Positions 24,666-25,507 of a stretch of 25,507 nucleotides of DNA are shown here, one piece after another. The notes below the pieces were generated by a model. It searched no databases, had not been told where the DNA came from, and saw nothing but the letters and a program-made list of their open reading frames with translations. The position numbers were made by a program, and so were the translations under genes. Position 1 is the stretch's first letter; every line of letters starts with the position of its first letter. This stretch comes from a virus, in IMG/VR virus record IMGVR_UViG_3300044639_003410, positions 1 to 25,507 of that record. The stretch is one strand, 5' to 3'.

Positions 24666-25507
24666 TCAATACCAATTATTATTATTATTATTATTATATA
24701 TGAAATAATCATTTTGTTCGTGAATAACAAATGGTTGTGATGGTTCGGTTATATTCATTGTTACTGGTTTACTAAGGTTCTTTATTATTTTACCTTTTTT
24801 CCTCCACCATCTAAGTTCTGCAGGTTGACTGGATGTTGCACCCGGTGTATCCGATGTATCCGCACCTGGCATTTGAAAAGAAACCGAAACACCATTTGAT
24901 ACAATCATTGGTTGTATAGAAGTTTGAGGTTGTGTCAAACTATTATTAGGTGTTGCCGTCTGATCATAAAATGTGGTTAGATATCCTGATGCTGTTCCTA
25001 CGAAAGAATAGATAGTTGTTAAATCTAATGAACCATCTGTGTTAAAACCTATATCCATAAGTGCGTCATCATATGATCTCCTTATCTGAATGGCTGGTCC
25101 ACTATATGTTGCCGATATTCTTTGTAAAGAATATAAACCAGGGATTTCAGTAGTAGTTATATCACCTGGTAATCCTATAATTTCATCTTCATCAAACAAT
25201 CCCCATAAAAACACATTCAAACCATTTGCGTATATTGTTGCATTAGGATTAGCATTAAACGTCCAATTTTTATTTATCAAACTAGTATAATTAGAGTTAC
25301 TTAATGAGGTTCTTCCATTGTTAGACATAAAAGTACCATTTGATAAACCATTTGTGTTAAGATCTTGTAAAATTTGATTATTTGTAACAGAACTAATACC
25401 TGTGTTATAAACCATATACAAATAAGTTAAACTAGATAAACCAGCACAATTGAATGTAGTCAGAGTTGTAATATTCCAAGTCTGAAAATTTAAACTAGTT
25501 ATTAAAC
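24666..25507 (-). CDS. Tail-fibre-like protein with arabinofuranosidase-B-like fold (5' truncated by window)
   Basis: The frame stays open to the right edge, so the true start is outside. Near the edge the sequence FNCAGLSSLTYLYM and SLNFQTWNITTLTTF resembles short leucine-rich BspA-type repeats. The central part GLYSLQRISATYSGPAIQIR, then GFNTDGSLDLTTIYSFVGTA and LTTFYDQTATPN matches the alpha-L-arabinofuranosidase-B-like (LamG-type) domain often found in phage tail fibres and tail tips. The C-terminus ends YFIYNNNNNNNWY, with the Asn run encoded by a trinucleotide repeat. A role in receptor binding is likely from the domain type; catalysis on a glycan is not shown. Confidence 0.8.
   Translation of the reverse strand, partial: LITSLNFQTWNITTLTTFNCAGLSSLTYLYMVYNTGISSVTNNQILQDLNTNGLSNGTFMSNNGRTSLSNSNYTSLINKNWTFNANPNATIYANGLNVFLWGLFDEDEIIGLPGDITTTEIPGLYSLQRISATYSGPAIQIRRSYDDALMDIGFNTDGSLDLTTIYSFVGTASGYLTTFYDQTATPNNSLTQPQTSIQPMIVSNGVSVSFQMPGADTSDTPGATSSQPAELRWWRKKGKIIKNLSKPVTMNITEPSQPFVIHEQNDYFIYNNNNNNNWY
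24675..24697 (-). repeat. Trinucleotide (AAT)n tract coding for poly-Asn
   Basis: Plus strand ATTATTATT... seven units, read on the minus strand as Asn codons near the C-terminus of the fibre-like protein. Unit-length changes would alter the Asn count without shifting the frame. Confidence 0.85.

Overview
The window looks like an accessory-rich stretch of a large tailed phage infecting Bacteroidota, most likely a flavobacterium-like host. Phage hallmarks are dense packing of small genes with start/stop overlaps (ATGA, TAATG, TAATATG), a GH24 endolysin, a terminase-large-like ATPase, a deoxynucleoside monophosphate kinase-like protein, a tail-fibre-like protein and at least 15 tRNA genes. Bacteroidota hallmarks are the -7 promoter element TAnnTTTG (once with a perfect TTTG-N19 upstream), AT-rich initiation regions without clear Shine-Dalgarno sites, a FISUMP-type secreted protein and a lipoprotein with a DPxALNY-type motif. 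Family calls are made by eye from sequence motifs; no database search was possible.

Layout. 1-2830 (+): the end of one gene, an 815-residue ankyrin-tail protein and a coupled 74-residue protein, closed by a bidirectional terminator. 2832-7413 (-): three repeated modules, each made of a mini-ORF, a terminator-like hairpin and a tRNA block, followed by small protein genes (Smr-like, lipoprotein, W/Y-rich secreted protein, FISUMP protein, membrane protein). One tRNA gene is interrupted by 56 nt and one tRNA-Ser relative is reduced to a 38-nt minihelix. 7414-10762 (-): a tightly coupled four-gene unit encoding a membrane GAF-PAS histidine kinase, a stand-alone receiver, a coiled-coil protein with two C-terminal membrane helices, and an endolysin. 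10830-13217 (-): HNH/dNMP-kinase fusion, I78-like inhibitor, DUF3431-like protein and small genes. 13265-14032 (+): one tagged unknown gene. 14034-18580 (-): mostly unknown small proteins, a YqiA-like esterase and a long acidic coiled-coil protein. 18645-22489 (-): a unit starting with a PRPP-synthetase-like enzyme and ending with a nicotinamide phosphoribosyltransferase-like enzyme, with four small genes between. 22522-23028 (+): another tagged gene. 23021-24210 (-): a degenerate terminase-like ATPase and a small protein. 24275-24610 (+): unknown gene. 24666-25507 (-): a tail-fibre-like protein running off the window.

Two systems stand out. First, a complete phage-borne two-component system is translationally linked to lysis genes, which would fit environmental or physiological control of lysis timing. 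Second, the Prs-like/NadV-like pair matches the gene content of phage NAD+ reconstitution pathways that counter NAD+-depleting defences. In addition, four of the five complete plus-strand genes begin with the same short tag, M-[K/R]-x-x-x-[F/Y]-[D/E]-x-[F/V], resembling T4-type capsid-targeting N-termini. They may be a co-regulated set of virion-packaged proteins.
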